NCBI GenBank assembly: GCA_048594725.1
Contig: JBMDXA010000092.1
Location: forward strand, 1 to 64,000
DNA length: 64,000 nucleotides
Reading direction: 5' to 3'
Source: JAFDZV01 sp048594725
GTDB taxonomy: Bacteria > Bacteroidota > Ignavibacteria > OLB7
The position numbers were made by a program, and so were the translations under genes. The notes beneath the pieces were generated by a model, which was not told where the DNA came from, ran no database searches, and saw only the letters and a list, made by a program, of their open reading frames with translations. The first letter of the stretch is position 1. Each line of letters starts with the position of its first letter. Positions 49,044-58,585 of the stretch are shown piece after piece.

Positions 49044-50342
49044 GTGCGATACATCCTTTCGGTATTCCTTCTGGCTCTTCTGGTCTCGGGCGCGGCTATC
49101 GCCCAGTCGGGCAAACGATCGTATATCCTGGTCAACGGGCGGATCAAGACCGTTGGAAACGGGACGATAGAGCGGGGAACGCTCGTCATCAGCGAGGGGA
49201 AGATCGTCGCTGTCGGCACCGACGTTCAGGCTCCGGCCGGGGCCACCGTAATCGACTGTACCGGCCTGACGATCTATCCGGGCATGATCGATGCCGGCAC
49301 CAGCCTGGGGCTGGTGGAGATCGGCTCGCTTGCCGAGACGCGTGATAACGACGAGGTGGGGGAGATCACCCCGCAGGTGCAGGCTCTGACGGCGGTGAAC
49401 CCGAACTCCGTTGCCATTCCGGTTACCAGGGTCAATGGTGTCACCACGGTGCTCACCGCTCCGGAAGGGGGACTGTTTGCCGGAACCGCCGCGCTCATCA
49501 GCCTGTACGGCTATACTCCCGAGCAGATGGATGCGGGGGGATTTCGTGGGGTGGTGATGAATTTCCCCAGCTCCGGGCGGCAGGGATGGTGGGACGAGCG
49601 GCCGGATGAGGAGGTGGAGAAGAGCGCAAAGGAGGCACGCAGGAAGCTGGATGATCTCTGGTCGCAGGCGGTGCTGCATGCCCGTATCGACTCGGCGTAT
49701 CGCGCCGGCGGCGATGCCGGCCGCACCCCGGAATATGTGCCGGAGATCGAGGCGCTGGCCCCGGTGGTGCGCCGCCAGATCCCGCTGCTGATCGAAGTGA
49801 ACGCCGCGCGCGATATCGATTCGGCGCTGGCGTGGGTGAAGGCGAAAAATGTCAGGGCGATTTTCACCGGCGTTGCCGAAGGGTGGCGCCTGGCCGATAA
49901 GATCGCCGCTGCGGAAATCCCCTGCATCGTCGGCCCGGTTCTTACGCTGCCGAGCCGCTCCTCCGATCGATACGACAAGCCCTATGAGAACCCGTCGCTG
50001 CTGCGGCGCGCGGGGGTGAAGATCGCCATCCGTTCCGGCGAAACCGCCAACGCCCGCAACCTTCCGTTTCATGCGGGATACGCCGCCACCTACGGCCTGG
50101 GAAGCGAGGAGGCCCTCCGCGCGGTGACGATAGCGCCGGCGGAGATCTTCGGCGTGGAGTCGCAGATCGGGTCGCTCGAAACCGGCAAGCGTGCCACGCT
50201 CTTCGTGGCCGATGGCGATCCGTTCGAGCCGGCCACCACGATCCGCCATCTGTTCATCGATGGGTATGCCATCCCTCTGGATAGCCGCCAGGTGGATCTG
50301 TACAGGGAGTTCATCAAGCGCGAGCCGGGGCTGCAGAAGTAG
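49044..50342 (+). CDS. Secreted amidohydrolase-like protein, metal site degenerate
   Basis: The 432-aa protein starts with GTG at 49044 and has a signal peptide (about 1-20, ending GAAIAQ). It shows the amidohydrolase frame: VNGRIKTVGNGTIERGTLVI, YPGMIDAGTSLGLVE and a C-terminal TIAPAEIFGVESQIGSLETG block. The HxH of GMIDxHxH is AGT, and no other metal-binding histidine set is obvious. The protein may be an inactive partner of the double-domain amidohydrolase upstream, whose first half also lacks HxH. The two genes are probably co-transcribed. Confidence 0.75.
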   Translation: MRYILSVFLLALLVSGAAIAQSGKRSYILVNGRIKTVGNGTIERGTLVISEGKIVAVGTDVQAPAGATVIDCTGLTIYPGMIDAGTSLGLVEIGSLAETRDNDEVGEITPQVQALTAVNPNSVAIPVTRVNGVTTVLTAPEGGLFAGTAALISLYGYTPEQMDAGGFRGVVMNFPSSGRQGWWDERPDEEVEKSAKEARRKLDDLWSQAVLHARIDSAYRAGGDAGRTPEYVPEIEALAPVVRRQIPLLIEVNAARDIDSALAWVKAKNVRAIFTGVAEGWRLADKIAAAEIPCIVGPVLTLPSRSSDRYDKPYENPSLLRRAGVKIAIRSGETANARNLPFHAGYAATYGLGSEEALRAVTIAPAEIFGVESQIGSLETGKRATLFVADGDPFEPATTIRHLFIDGYAIPLDSRQVDLYREFIKREPGLQK

Positions 50343-50349
50343 ATGGTCG

Positions 50350-50485
50350 TGAGTGGCCGGTGCGCCGCCTGCGGCGGCCGTCAGTAGACTCCTGACCACT
50401 ATATCGTTGGACCTTCCCCAATCGAAAATCCAAAATCGAAAATTCCACATAACGAAGAGGCATCCATACACCAGGATGCCTCTTC
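50350..50485. terminator. Bidirectional terminator between convergent genes, with repeats
   Basis: GAAGAGGCATCC (50454-50465) and GGATGCCTCTTC (50474-50485) are a perfect 12-bp inverted repeat with an 8-base loop, followed by CGTTTATG on the plus strand. It lies between the stops at 50342 and 50523 and can serve both genes. A family C-like sequence (50350-50396) and family A heptamers (50420-50444) precede it. Confidence 0.75.
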
Positions 50486-50522
50486 CGTTTATGCGATAGC
50501 CTGTGCTAGTGGCAGCGGGCTA

Positions 50523-52001
50523 TCAGCGATTGTTCAGCGCCTTGCCGGCCGGTGCGGCGATATCCTCGCTCAGTGCCGGGGTATCCAGCGCCGGGGCATC
50601 CAGCGTCGGAGGAAGGCAGCTGGTGCAGAGAACCCGCTGTGCGGTGCGGGAGATGGGAGTGGCGGTAGCAGCGCATTCGACGTTCACCACACCGCAGACC
50701 GTCGTGGTCGGGTTCGGGCTGAAGCTGGGAACCTTCGCAATCAGCTGCGGCACGGCATCGTTGCAGCCGGAGGTGCCGTTTGCGCGCTGGCGGACCAGAT
50801 AGACGTCCTGCCCGCCGAACCCGAAGCTGGTGGTATAACCCGCGATGATCGACTCGGGGGCCGGTGCTCCCGGAGCCTCCGCAATGGAGTATCCGCGGTC
50901 GTCGCCGGTGCCGCCGTGAACCGTATGGTTGATCGGGCCGAAGCAGGGGCCCACATTGCCCACGTACATATCGTAGTTGCCGAATCCTCCCGGAACGTTG
51001 AAGAGAATGCCGGTAACCAGATACCCGTTGGCGGTCTCGCGTACCTCCAGGAACTCATCCCAGCCGGTGCCGTTGCTTCCGCCGTAGGCGGTGCCGCACA
51101 GGAACGCTCCGGTGGTTCCGTTCACCTTCAGCAGCAGCCCTTCGTTGTTCCCTCCAAGGCTTCCGGTGCCGCCTGCCATCACGATGGCGCCAGCCGCATC
51201 CTCTATCACCGACCAGCCGATCTCTATCGCCGCCCCCCCGTAGCGCCATGTATTGATCGGGCATCCGGTAGCCTGCGACGAACGCGTCAGATACAGATCG
51301 TACCCGCCGGCCCCGAAGCTGTTGGTGGAGCCAAGAGCGATGATATCGCCGTTTGCGGCCACATCGCACGAGAGATAGAAGTCGGAGTTGGTGCCGCCAT
51401 GCGTGCGTGCCCAGGTGCCGGGAGTTGCGATGCTTCCCAGAAGATCGGTTCTCATCAGATAGGCATCGTCCGATCCCTGTCCGAAACTATTGGTCCTGCC
51501 GGCAACCACATATCCGTCCGGGAGCAGTTGCACATCGTTTCCCAGTTCAACGCCGTTGCCGCCGTAGGTTCTGGCCCAGGTGAAGGCCCCGGTCGCGTCC
51601 ACCTTCATCAGAAAGATGTCGTTGCGGGTGCAGCAGTTGCGAAGGTTCTCCGTTTCCCCCACGATGATGAACCCTCCATCGGGCGTGTTGCGGATCTTGT
51701 GGGCCACGTCGTTGCCCCCCAGATCGTAGGTGAACGACCAGATCAGCGCCCCGCAGGCGTTGGTCTTGATAAGATAGATGTCGTCGTTGGCAAGGCCGAA
51801 GCTGCGGCTGTGCCCCACGGTGACGAACTCGTTGGTCGCCAGCGCAACCACGCCCCCGGTGGCCGCGTCGTTGCCCACGCCGCCGTAGGTGTACTGAAAG
51901 GTCTGTGCGCTGCCGGACGCATTCCCCAGAAGGAAGAGCGCTCCGGCGGTGGCGATGCAGGACATGAATTTCCCGGTGAGCCAGGATGTCTTCTTGCTCA
52001 T
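50523..52001 (-). CDS. Large secreted protein with about seven internal repeats
   Basis: The protein has 492 aa from the ATG at 52001 and a signal peptide (about 1-33, ending GNASGSAQ). Seven repeats of about 55-60 residues each carry GG-x2-x(ND) and DGG-x4-G-x-T-x-SFG-type motifs (for example GGFIIVGETEN, GDIIALGSTNSFG). They look like a beta-propeller or delta-60-type repeat protein. The C-terminus is Cys-rich (CGVVNVEC, CTSCLPP) but has no clear T9SS sorting domain. Function unknown; a surface adhesin is possible. Confidence 0.75.
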   Translation of the reverse strand: MSKKTSWLTGKFMSCIATAGALFLLGNASGSAQTFQYTYGGVGNDAATGGVVALATNEFVTVGHSRSFGLANDDIYLIKTNACGALIWSFTYDLGGNDVAHKIRNTPDGGFIIVGETENLRNCCTRNDIFLMKVDATGAFTWARTYGGNGVELGNDVQLLPDGYVVAGRTNSFGQGSDDAYLMRTDLLGSIATPGTWARTHGGTNSDFYLSCDVAANGDIIALGSTNSFGAGGYDLYLTRSSQATGCPINTWRYGGAAIEIGWSVIEDAAGAIVMAGGTGSLGGNNEGLLLKVNGTTGAFLCGTAYGGSNGTGWDEFLEVRETANGYLVTGILFNVPGGFGNYDMYVGNVGPCFGPINHTVHGGTGDDRGYSIAEAPGAPAPESIIAGYTTSFGFGGQDVYLVRQRANGTSGCNDAVPQLIAKVPSFSPNPTTTVCGVVNVECAATATPISRTAQRVLCTSCLPPTLDAPALDTPALSEDIAAPAGKALNNR

Positions 52002-52667
52002 GTCGATACTCCTGATGTGTATGTGAGTGAGATACTGGGGGGCCCGGAGGTACGGCGATGGCCGTTGCATCCGGGTCTGTTTCGGGGGAAACTGACCGGT
52101 TGATGATGAATGAAATCCTGACGCCCCGGGGATGGGCTCAGGGTAGGTGCTGGCATCGATGCGCCGGGGGAGCGTTTCGGATGGCGGTGTATCGGTAACG
52201 AAACTTCAGAGATCGAATGCGAACCGGGCGCTCGGGGTGAATGCATCCGGGATGCCACGGCGGTCTCCCGGAAACGGTGTGCGAGCGTTGTCTGCTGCCC
52301 CTTCGATGCCGCCGGTATCGCTGCCGTGCGCATCAGGTACGGGCCGGGCCTGTGGAGGGTGGTGTAGCTGCGGCAAAGATGGGGCCTGCAATCGCTCCGG
52401 AGAAGTACATCATTGGGTACCCTTGAGTTAAGGGTACCGGCGTGGCCTGCGCGATGCTCCCCGCGGTACCATGCATCTTCGCTTCCCCCGCGGGCACAAT
52501 CCGCTGCACCGGGATACTGCCTTCCGGTCAGAGGGTCGTATGTTATTACAAGTTTGCCAGGTGCGGCAGCGCAACATCATTCCTGTTCCATGGTATCCGT
52601 TGCCGGAGCCGGTCCTGCACGACACACGCCGGACCCTCGCGGCGGAATCATCTTTCCCATACGCACT
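52002..52667. other. Long divergent intergenic region
   Basis: No gene is supported in these 666 bp; the open frame running through to the serine hydrolase has no protein-like start before 52668. A 9-bp inverted repeat, GGTACCCTT (52416-52424) with AAGGGTACC (52430-52438), sits near the middle. The gap should contain promoters for the flanking divergent genes. Confidence 0.5.
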
Positions 52668-54857
52668 ATGAAGATCACTTCCCCTCGTACAATCGCCTTT
52701 ACTCCCGGCAGGACCGCAAGAACAGCGTCCGGCGCCGGAACCTCTCGGGCCATCGGCGGTTTTCTCATGCTTTTCCTTCTGGTGGCCTCTGCCGCGGCGC
52801 CTCTGGCCGCGCAGACCGCCCCCGATCCGGCCGGCCGCTGGACCGGGGTGGTGCAGGTGCCGGGGCAGCCCCTGAACGTGGTGGTGCTGCTGGCGCGCGG
52901 CGATAACGGGGCGCTGAAAGGGACCATCGATATACCGCAGCAGGGGGCCAGCGGTCTGCCGCTGTCGGCCGTATCGGCAACGGGGGAGGAGGTGGCCTTC
53001 ACCATAGAGGGGGTGCCGGGAAACCCCACGTTCAAGGGGAAGCTCTCCGCCGACGGCGCTTCTCTGGACGGCACGTTCAACCAGGGGGGAGCGAAGTTCC
53101 CGTTCAGCCTCTCCCGGCAGACCGAGGCCGAGCGCCAGGCGGCCGCCAGTGCCACATCATCGGCGCTGGAGGAGATCCGCGCCTTCATCCCGGAGGCGAT
53201 GAAACAGTGGGATGTGCCCGGCCTCTCGGTGGCGATCGTCCGCAATGGCGAGATCATTCTCTCCGAGGGATTCGGCTACCGCGATCTGGAACGGAAGCTG
53301 CCGGTGAACGCCGAGACCATGTTCGCCATCGGCTCCTCCACCAAGGCGTTCACCAGTTTCGTGGTGGGTTCGCTGGTCGATGAAGGGAAGCTGGCGTGGG
53401 ATACGCCGGTGGCCGAGTATCTACCCGCGTTTCATCTCCAGGATGAATGCGCCACCAGGCTTATCACCCCGCGCGATCTTCTGCTGCACGTCTCCGGGCT
53501 TCCACGTCACGATGTGATGTGGTACGGCTCCTCGCTCACCCGCGATGAGCTCTTCAACCGCCTGCGCTATCTGGAGCCGAGCGCCGGATTCCGCAGCGAG
53601 TGGCAGTACCAGAATCTGATGTATATGACCGCCGGCTATCTGGCAGGCAAGACCGCGGGAACCACCTGGGAGGATCTGGTGCAGAAGAGGATCTTCGATC
53701 CCCTGGGCATGCGGCGCAGCACGTTCTCGGTGGCCGATATGGAGCGCGACAGCAACGCCGCTCTGCCCTATCAGGAGAAGGATAAGAAGATGGCCCGTGT
53801 CCCGTACCGGAGCCTGGACCAGATAGGGCCGGCCGGCTCCATCAACTCCACCGCCCGGGATATGGCGCGCTGGGTGAAGCTCCATCTGGAGGGGGGCTCC
53901 TACGACGGCAAGGAGGTGATCTCCGAGGGGACGCTCTCGCTGCTGCATACCCCGCAGGTGGTGATCTCCGGCGCCTCCGGAAGCTCCAGGGAACTGCTCT
54001 TCAATCTCTACGCGATGGGATGGTTCGTGCAGTCCTACCGCGGCCACCGGCTGGTCCATCACGGCGGCAACATCGATGGCTTTACCGCGCTGGTAGGCAT
54101 GATGCCGGACGACAGCACCGGCGTGGTGATCCTCACCAACCAGAATGGCTCGGCGCTCCCGATGGCGGCGATGCTCACCATCTACGATCGCCTGCTCGGG
54201 TTCGAGAAGGTGGACTGGAGCGGCAGGATGAAGGGACGCGTGACCGGGGCCGAGGAGATGGTGAAGCAGAACGAGAGCGCGAAGGATGCCGACCGTATCA
54301 CCGGCACCGTTCCCTCGCACCGGCTGGAGGCCTATGCCGGCGAGTACGAGAGCCCTGCCTATGGCGTGATGCGGGTGAGCGTGGAGCGCGATCGCCTGAA
54401 GGTGTCCTTCAACGACATGAGCAGCCCGCTGGAACACTTCCACTACGATGTCTTCCGCGCCGCCGAAATGCCGGAGCCCTTCGCCGGGCTGAAACTCCAG
54501 TTCCAGGCGAATATCCGTGGCGCCATCGATCGCCTGCTGGTGCCGCTGGAGCCGTCGACTTCCGATATCGTCTTCACGCGGCGCGCCCCCTCGTCGATGA
54601 GCGATCCCGCCGCATTGCAGGAGTATGCCGGCGAGTACAACCTTGCAGGGGCGCGCGTGCTGGTGGAGGTGATCGGAACAACGCTTGCGCTCACGGTGCC
54701 GGGCCAGCCCCGCTACCAGCTCCAGCCGCTGGGTGAAGGGGAGTTCGGGCTGAAGGGACTGAACGGCTATACCGTCCGTTTCGAGCGCGAAAAGGGGAAG
54801 GTGGTGCGCGTCCTGTTCCTGCAACCGAACGGCACCTTTACGGCAACGAAGAAGTAA
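52668..54857 (+). CDS. Secreted serine hydrolase, class C beta-lactamase-like
   Basis: The protein has 729 aa from the ATG at 52668. The signal segment is about residues 20-48 (GGFLMLFLLVASAAAPLAAQ). A beta-rich domain of unknown type follows (about 55-150). The penicillin-binding fold (about 165-500) has the S-x-x-K Ser223/Lys226, Y-x-N Tyr314/Asn316 and HGG at 465-467. A DUF3471-like C-terminal part lies at about 545-729. Members act as esterases, D-aminopeptidases or beta-lactamases; the activity cannot be chosen here. Confidence 0.88.
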   Translation: MKITSPRTIAFTPGRTARTASGAGTSRAIGGFLMLFLLVASAAAPLAAQTAPDPAGRWTGVVQVPGQPLNVVVLLARGDNGALKGTIDIPQQGASGLPLSAVSATGEEVAFTIEGVPGNPTFKGKLSADGASLDGTFNQGGAKFPFSLSRQTEAERQAAASATSSALEEIRAFIPEAMKQWDVPGLSVAIVRNGEIILSEGFGYRDLERKLPVNAETMFAIGSSTKAFTSFVVGSLVDEGKLAWDTPVAEYLPAFHLQDECATRLITPRDLLLHVSGLPRHDVMWYGSSLTRDELFNRLRYLEPSAGFRSEWQYQNLMYMTAGYLAGKTAGTTWEDLVQKRIFDPLGMRRSTFSVADMERDSNAALPYQEKDKKMARVPYRSLDQIGPAGSINSTARDMARWVKLHLEGGSYDGKEVISEGTLSLLHTPQVVISGASGSSRELLFNLYAMGWFVQSYRGHRLVHHGGNIDGFTALVGMMPDDSTGVVILTNQNGSALPMAAMLTIYDRLLGFEKVDWSGRMKGRVTGAEEMVKQNESAKDADRITGTVPSHRLEAYAGEYESPAYGVMRVSVERDRLKVSFNDMSSPLEHFHYDVFRAAEMPEPFAGLKLQFQANIRGAIDRLLVPLEPSTSDIVFTRRAPSSMSDPAALQEYAGEYNLAGARVLVEVIGTTLALTVPGQPRYQLQPLGEGEFGLKGLNGYTVRFEREKGKVVRVLFLQPNGTFTATKK

Positions 54858-55189
54858 GGGGGATTAACAATCGCCGATGTACGCTTGGCGATTGGGAAAA
54901 GCTCAGCGGGGAGTTGCCAATGCTCCGTCGGCCTCCTCCCGGATGTGCCCGATCAGACGGCACACCCGGCAACAGCGGCCACGGACTACTGACAGCGAGC
55001 GCAGCCAGGGTCGCGGAATCGAACTCCGCGACAACGGAGACAACGCAGCCAGAAGAATAGCAGACTACGTTCTCGTAGGTAAGAACTAAAAACTAAGCAC
55101 TAAGCTCTAACGTGCCTGTCTCCGGCTCGGACATTCGGTGTGTGTGTGATCTATCGCAATGATGTATCACAAAGAGAAAGGCAGTTGCC
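54858..55189. repeat. Degenerate repeat block with a T-arm-like hairpin
   Basis: The gap holds CAATCGCCGATGTACGCTTGG (A-like, 54866), an inverted family C fragment (GGCCACGGACTACTGACAGC, about 54977-54996) and family B (GTAAGAACTAAAAACTAAGC, 55080). A perfect 8-bp hairpin, GTCGCGGA/TCCGCGAC, lies at 55010-55032 with loop ATCGAAC. On the minus strand it resembles a tRNA T-arm, but no complete tRNA is present. No gene is seen. Confidence 0.6.
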
Positions 55190-56383
55190 ATGAAGACGGA
55201 AATGGAATCGGAACGGCTTGAAAGGATCTTGATCGTCGGCGGCGGAATAGGCGGCCTTGCGCTGGCAGGGTTTCTGGGGCGTCCCGGCCTGCATATCGAT
55301 CTGGTGGAGCGTGCGGCCGGATGGAAGCCGGTGGGGGCGGGTATCACGCTCGGCATGAACGCCATGCGCCTGGCCGAACGGCTCGGCATCGCCGATGCAA
55401 TCGTATCGGCCGGACGCCCTCTCCGCAGGGCCATCGTGGCCGATGCCGAGGGACGGACCCTCTCGGAGGTCGATCTGGAGGCGCTCTCGCAGCGCACGGG
55501 CTATCCCTCGGTTGCCATCCATCGCGGGGCGCTCCATGAGGCGTTCCTGGGTGCGGTCGATACCAGTGCCGTGAGGATACGCCTCGGCACCACGCTCCGC
55601 TCGCTCGCCGATGATGGCGGTGGCGCCGATGTGGAGTTCAGCGATGGAAGCCGAGGGCGCTACGATCTGGTGGTGGGGGCCGATGGCATCCGCTCGCAGG
55701 TCAGAGAGCTGACGTTCGGCCCGGTGAAGACCCGCTACTCGGGCTATACCTGCTGGCGTTTCATGGTGGATGCGGAGTTCCCGCACGAGCCGGCCGATGC
55801 TATCGAGATGTGGGGGCACGGCCGCCGCTTCGGGGTGGTGCCGGTCGGGGGGAACAAGGTGTACGGCTTCGCCTGCTACAACGCGCCTCCGCACGACAGC
55901 GATCTTGCCTCGGTGAGCCTGGAACGCTTCCGGGCGATCTTCGCCGAGTTCGGCGGCATCGCCCGGGGAGTGATCTCGCGCATCACCAGCGCCGCGCAGC
56001 TTATCCATAACGATATCGAGGATCTCCGTATGCGCGACTGGCATCGCGGGCGCGTGGTGCTGATAGGGGATGCCGCTCATGCGATGACGCCGAACATGGG
56101 GCAGGGGGGAGCCATGGCGATCGAAGATGCCTTCGTGCTCGCCAGCAGCCTCCATACCGCCGGGAGCATCGCCGGCGCTATCGGCGGGTATCTTGGGGCG
56201 CGGCGCAAGCGGGTGGATGCCATCCTCGATCAGTCCTACCGGATCGGCCGGGTGGCGCAGTTCGAATCCCCCATCGCCTGCTTCCTCCGCGATCTGGCCG
56301 TACGGCTGGCACCGGACGATTCCATAGCGCGCGGCACCGAGAAGCTGGTGCGGGAGTCCCCCGATCCCGCGATGCTCCCGTGA
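55190..56383 (+). CDS. FAD-dependent monooxygenase (PHBH/UbiH-like)
   Basis: The 397-aa flavoprotein has the dinucleotide motif VGGGIGGLALAG near residue 17, the DG motif LVVGADGIRSQVRE and GDAAHAMTPNMGQGGA for ribityl binding. These mark a group A hydroxylase such as those acting on aromatics, quinones or salicylate. The frame starts at 55190. The substrate is unknown, and there are no catabolic neighbours. Confidence 0.88.
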   Translation: MKTEMESERLERILIVGGGIGGLALAGFLGRPGLHIDLVERAAGWKPVGAGITLGMNAMRLAERLGIADAIVSAGRPLRRAIVADAEGRTLSEVDLEALSQRTGYPSVAIHRGALHEAFLGAVDTSAVRIRLGTTLRSLADDGGGADVEFSDGSRGRYDLVVGADGIRSQVRELTFGPVKTRYSGYTCWRFMVDAEFPHEPADAIEMWGHGRRFGVVPVGGNKVYGFACYNAPPHDSDLASVSLERFRAIFAEFGGIARGVISRITSAAQLIHNDIEDLRMRDWHRGRVVLIGDAAHAMTPNMGQGGAMAIEDAFVLASSLHTAGSIAGAIGGYLGARRKRVDAILDQSYRIGRVAQFESPIACFLRDLAVRLAPDDSIARGTEKLVRESPDPAMLP

Positions 56384-56394
56384 GGGAACTCGTC

Positions 56395-56620
56395 ATTTTC
56401 GATTTTCGATTGACGATTTTCGATTGATGAGGGAGAGGGGAGGTGGGCATTCCTGCGACGGAGGTGCCGGCCATCGGCCGGCGCCGTATCGGCAGAGCGA
56501 TGCCCCCAGCTTGCGATTGACGATTTTCGATTGATGAGGGAGGGGAGAGGAGCATTCCCGCGACGGAGGTACGGCCATCGGCCGGCGCCGGATCGGCAGA
56601 GCGATGCCCCCGGCATCTGC
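56395..56620. repeat. 107-bp tandem duplication with family A heptamers
   Basis: After TTTTCGATTTTCGATTG (56396-56412), a unit starting GATTGACGATTTTCGATTGA begins at 56408 and again at 56515. Each copy continues with GCGACGGAGGT and a GGCCATCGGCCGGCGCCG palindromic stretch, then GATCGGCAGAGCGATGCCCC. It lies directly after the monooxygenase stop. Confidence 0.9.
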
Positions 56621-56648
56621 ATGATGGTGGAAAGTGCCGATAACGACT

Positions 56649-56678
56649 GGCCCTGAATATCCCTTCAGGGCCTTTTCC
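56649..56678 (+). terminator. Intrinsic terminator
   Basis: GGCCCTGA (56649-56656) pairs with TCAGGGCC (56665-56672), followed by TTTTCC. It is 266 bases past the monooxygenase stop and 78 bases before the next start. Confidence 0.7.
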
Positions 56679-56755
56679 GTAAGTTCGTCGCGGTATTGCC
56701 ACTCCCCCCGGGCAGATCGTCCATCATCTACCCTATTCGCAGCAAGGAGCATCGC

Positions 56756-58135
56756 ATGGCGAAGAGAAATCCCGTCGTCCTGGTTCACGGCTATTCCGAT
56801 ACCGGAGCCTCGTTCGCCCGCTGGAGAGAGGCGCTCTCCCAGCGCGGCTACAACGTCACCGAAATCCATACCTGCAGCTACGAATCGCTCTCCAACGAGA
56901 TCACCATCAAGGATATCGCCGAGGGGTTCGACCGCGCCCTCCGCATCCGGATGGGGCTGAAGGAGAACGAGCCGTTCGACGCCATCGTCCACTCCACCGG
57001 CATGCTCGTCATCCGCGCCTGGCTCACCGCCTACAACAAGCGCCTCAGCCGGCTGAACCGCCTTATCGGGCTGGCCCCGGCCACCTTCGGCTCGCCGCTG
57101 GCGCACAAGGGGCGAAGCTGGCTGGGAGCGATCTTCAAGGGGAATCCCACGCCCGGACCCGACTTCATGGAGGCGGGGGATCTGGTGCTGGATGGGCTTG
57201 AGCTGGGGAGCCGCTTCACCTGGGATCTGGCCGAGACCGATCTGGTGGGAGGGGATACCTATTACGGCGAAAAGAAGACCACCCCGTATGTCTTCATCTT
57301 CTGCGGCAACAAGGGATACGGAGGGCTGAAAAGTTTCATCAGCGAGCCGGGAACCGACGGCACCGTCCGCTGGGCCGGATGTGCCCTGAACAGCCGCAAG
57401 ATCACCATCGATCTTACGCGCGATCCGGCCAAGCCCGATGGCACCGGCCGCATCAAGATCCCGCCGTTCTGCAACCTCGATATCCCGCTGGTGATGGTCG
57501 ATGGGCTCAACCACGGCACCATCATCGAAAAGCCCACCGATGATCTCATCGACATGGTGGACCGCGCACTCCAGGTCTCCAGCAAGACCGCCTTCGACAC
57601 CTGGCACAAGGACTTCGCCGCCACGAGCGCCAAGGCCGCCGAGGGGGTGGACCGCTGGCAGCAGATCGTGGTGCGGGCCCTGGACGAGCGGGGCGATCCC
57701 ATCACCGACTACAACATCCAGCTTTTCACCAAGGAGGAGGGGAAGAACGGGAAGGAAGCGAAGGATATCAACGGCTTCGATCTGGAAGTGCATACCTACA
57801 GCAGCGACAAAAGCCTGCGCTGTTTTCATGTGAACCTCACGAAGCTGAAGCCGGAGCGCTTCAAGAACCTCTGGATGCGGGTGATAGCCTCATCCGGCAC
57901 CCGGTTCGTGGGCTACCACGGCTTCGGCAGCGAAAAGGCCGATATGAACATGAACATGATCGATCCGGCCGGCAAGTGGGACGCCGAGATAGAATTCTCC
58001 GAGAAACTCCTCGGCTCCGGCGCCGAGATGCAGTTCTTCTACCCCTACACCACCACCCTGGTGGAACTGCGCATGAACCGCGAGCCGGTGCCGTTCGATA
58101 TCTCCCAGGCCAACGATCTGGTGCGCTGGATCTGA
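56756..58135 (+). CDS. Alpha/beta hydrolase, lipase-like
   Basis: The protein has 459 aa from the ATG at 56756, with AAGGAG seven bases upstream. PVVLVHGYSDTGASF is the oxyanion segment of a lipase, and AIVHSTGMLVIRAWL holds the likely nucleophile Ser in HSTG, a variant of GHSMG. A His near residue 250 (DGLNHGTII) may complete the triad. The last 150 residues form an unrecognised beta-rich domain. No signal peptide is present, so it acts in the cytoplasm. Substrate unknown. Confidence 0.75.
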   Translation: MAKRNPVVLVHGYSDTGASFARWREALSQRGYNVTEIHTCSYESLSNEITIKDIAEGFDRALRIRMGLKENEPFDAIVHSTGMLVIRAWLTAYNKRLSRLNRLIGLAPATFGSPLAHKGRSWLGAIFKGNPTPGPDFMEAGDLVLDGLELGSRFTWDLAETDLVGGDTYYGEKKTTPYVFIFCGNKGYGGLKSFISEPGTDGTVRWAGCALNSRKITIDLTRDPAKPDGTGRIKIPPFCNLDIPLVMVDGLNHGTIIEKPTDDLIDMVDRALQVSSKTAFDTWHKDFAATSAKAAEGVDRWQQIVVRALDERGDPITDYNIQLFTKEEGKNGKEAKDINGFDLEVHTYSSDKSLRCFHVNLTKLKPERFKNLWMRVIASSGTRFVGYHGFGSEKADMNMNMIDPAGKWDAEIEFSEKLLGSGAEMQFFYPYTTTLVELRMNREPVPFDISQANDLVRWI

Positions 58136-58289
58136 CCAGGGGTACGGGGGATTGCTTCGTGGGCACGGGGAGAGTGTCAGTGGGCGGTGAAAGAGAGGTA
58201 ATGGATAGTGGTTAGGAGTTAACTCAAGATGCTACGTACTGATCGAAGGTGCAGCCAGTGGCCGGGGTCGCTGCACCTGCCGTTGTGAT
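58136..58289. other. Start of a 759-bp gene-poor gap
   Basis: No gene is supported between 58136 and 58894. This first part shows nothing recognisable. The middle part is described in the next two entries. Confidence 0.4.
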
Positions 58290-58585
58290 GGCCCCCGTAG
58301 GGGGCACCCGTCTGTAGTAGCGATAGTTCTTTGTTCGCCGTTGGAAGCTCCGTCAGGAGCGGCCCATTCTTTTTCTGGTAGGAGGAATCCCTCGCATGAC
58401 ATTCCCTCTGCTACGTCGCAAGTTGCTTGCGTCAGTTAGTAGCAGGGAGAGGGACGTGAATAGCACCTCCCTGCGATAGTTCTTCTTTCCAGGCTCCAGA
58501 CCGAAAAGAATGGGCCGCTCCTACGGAGCTTCCAGGAGAAAGGAGAACCCTGGCTACTACAGACGGGTGCTCCCTGACGGGGGCC
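58290..58585. repeat. Inverted pair of an 80-bp element
   Basis: Copy 1 (58290-58370) runs from GGCCCCCGTAGGGGGCACCC through GTCTGTAGTAGC to GGAAGCTCCGTCAGGAGCGG CCCATTCTT. Copy 2 (58506-58585) reads as its reverse complement, with about 10 differences. Each copy has its own short hairpins (GCCCCCGTAGGGGGC-type and GCTCC..GGAGC-type). Between them lies a GTAGCAGGGAGAGGGACGTG motif near 58438. The pair could form a large stem. Confidence 0.88.

Noticed and set aside
55010..55032. tRNA T-arm-like hairpin on the minus strand
   Set aside because: The loop is GTTCGAT but the stem is 8 bp, and no acceptor, D or anticodon arm can be built around it.
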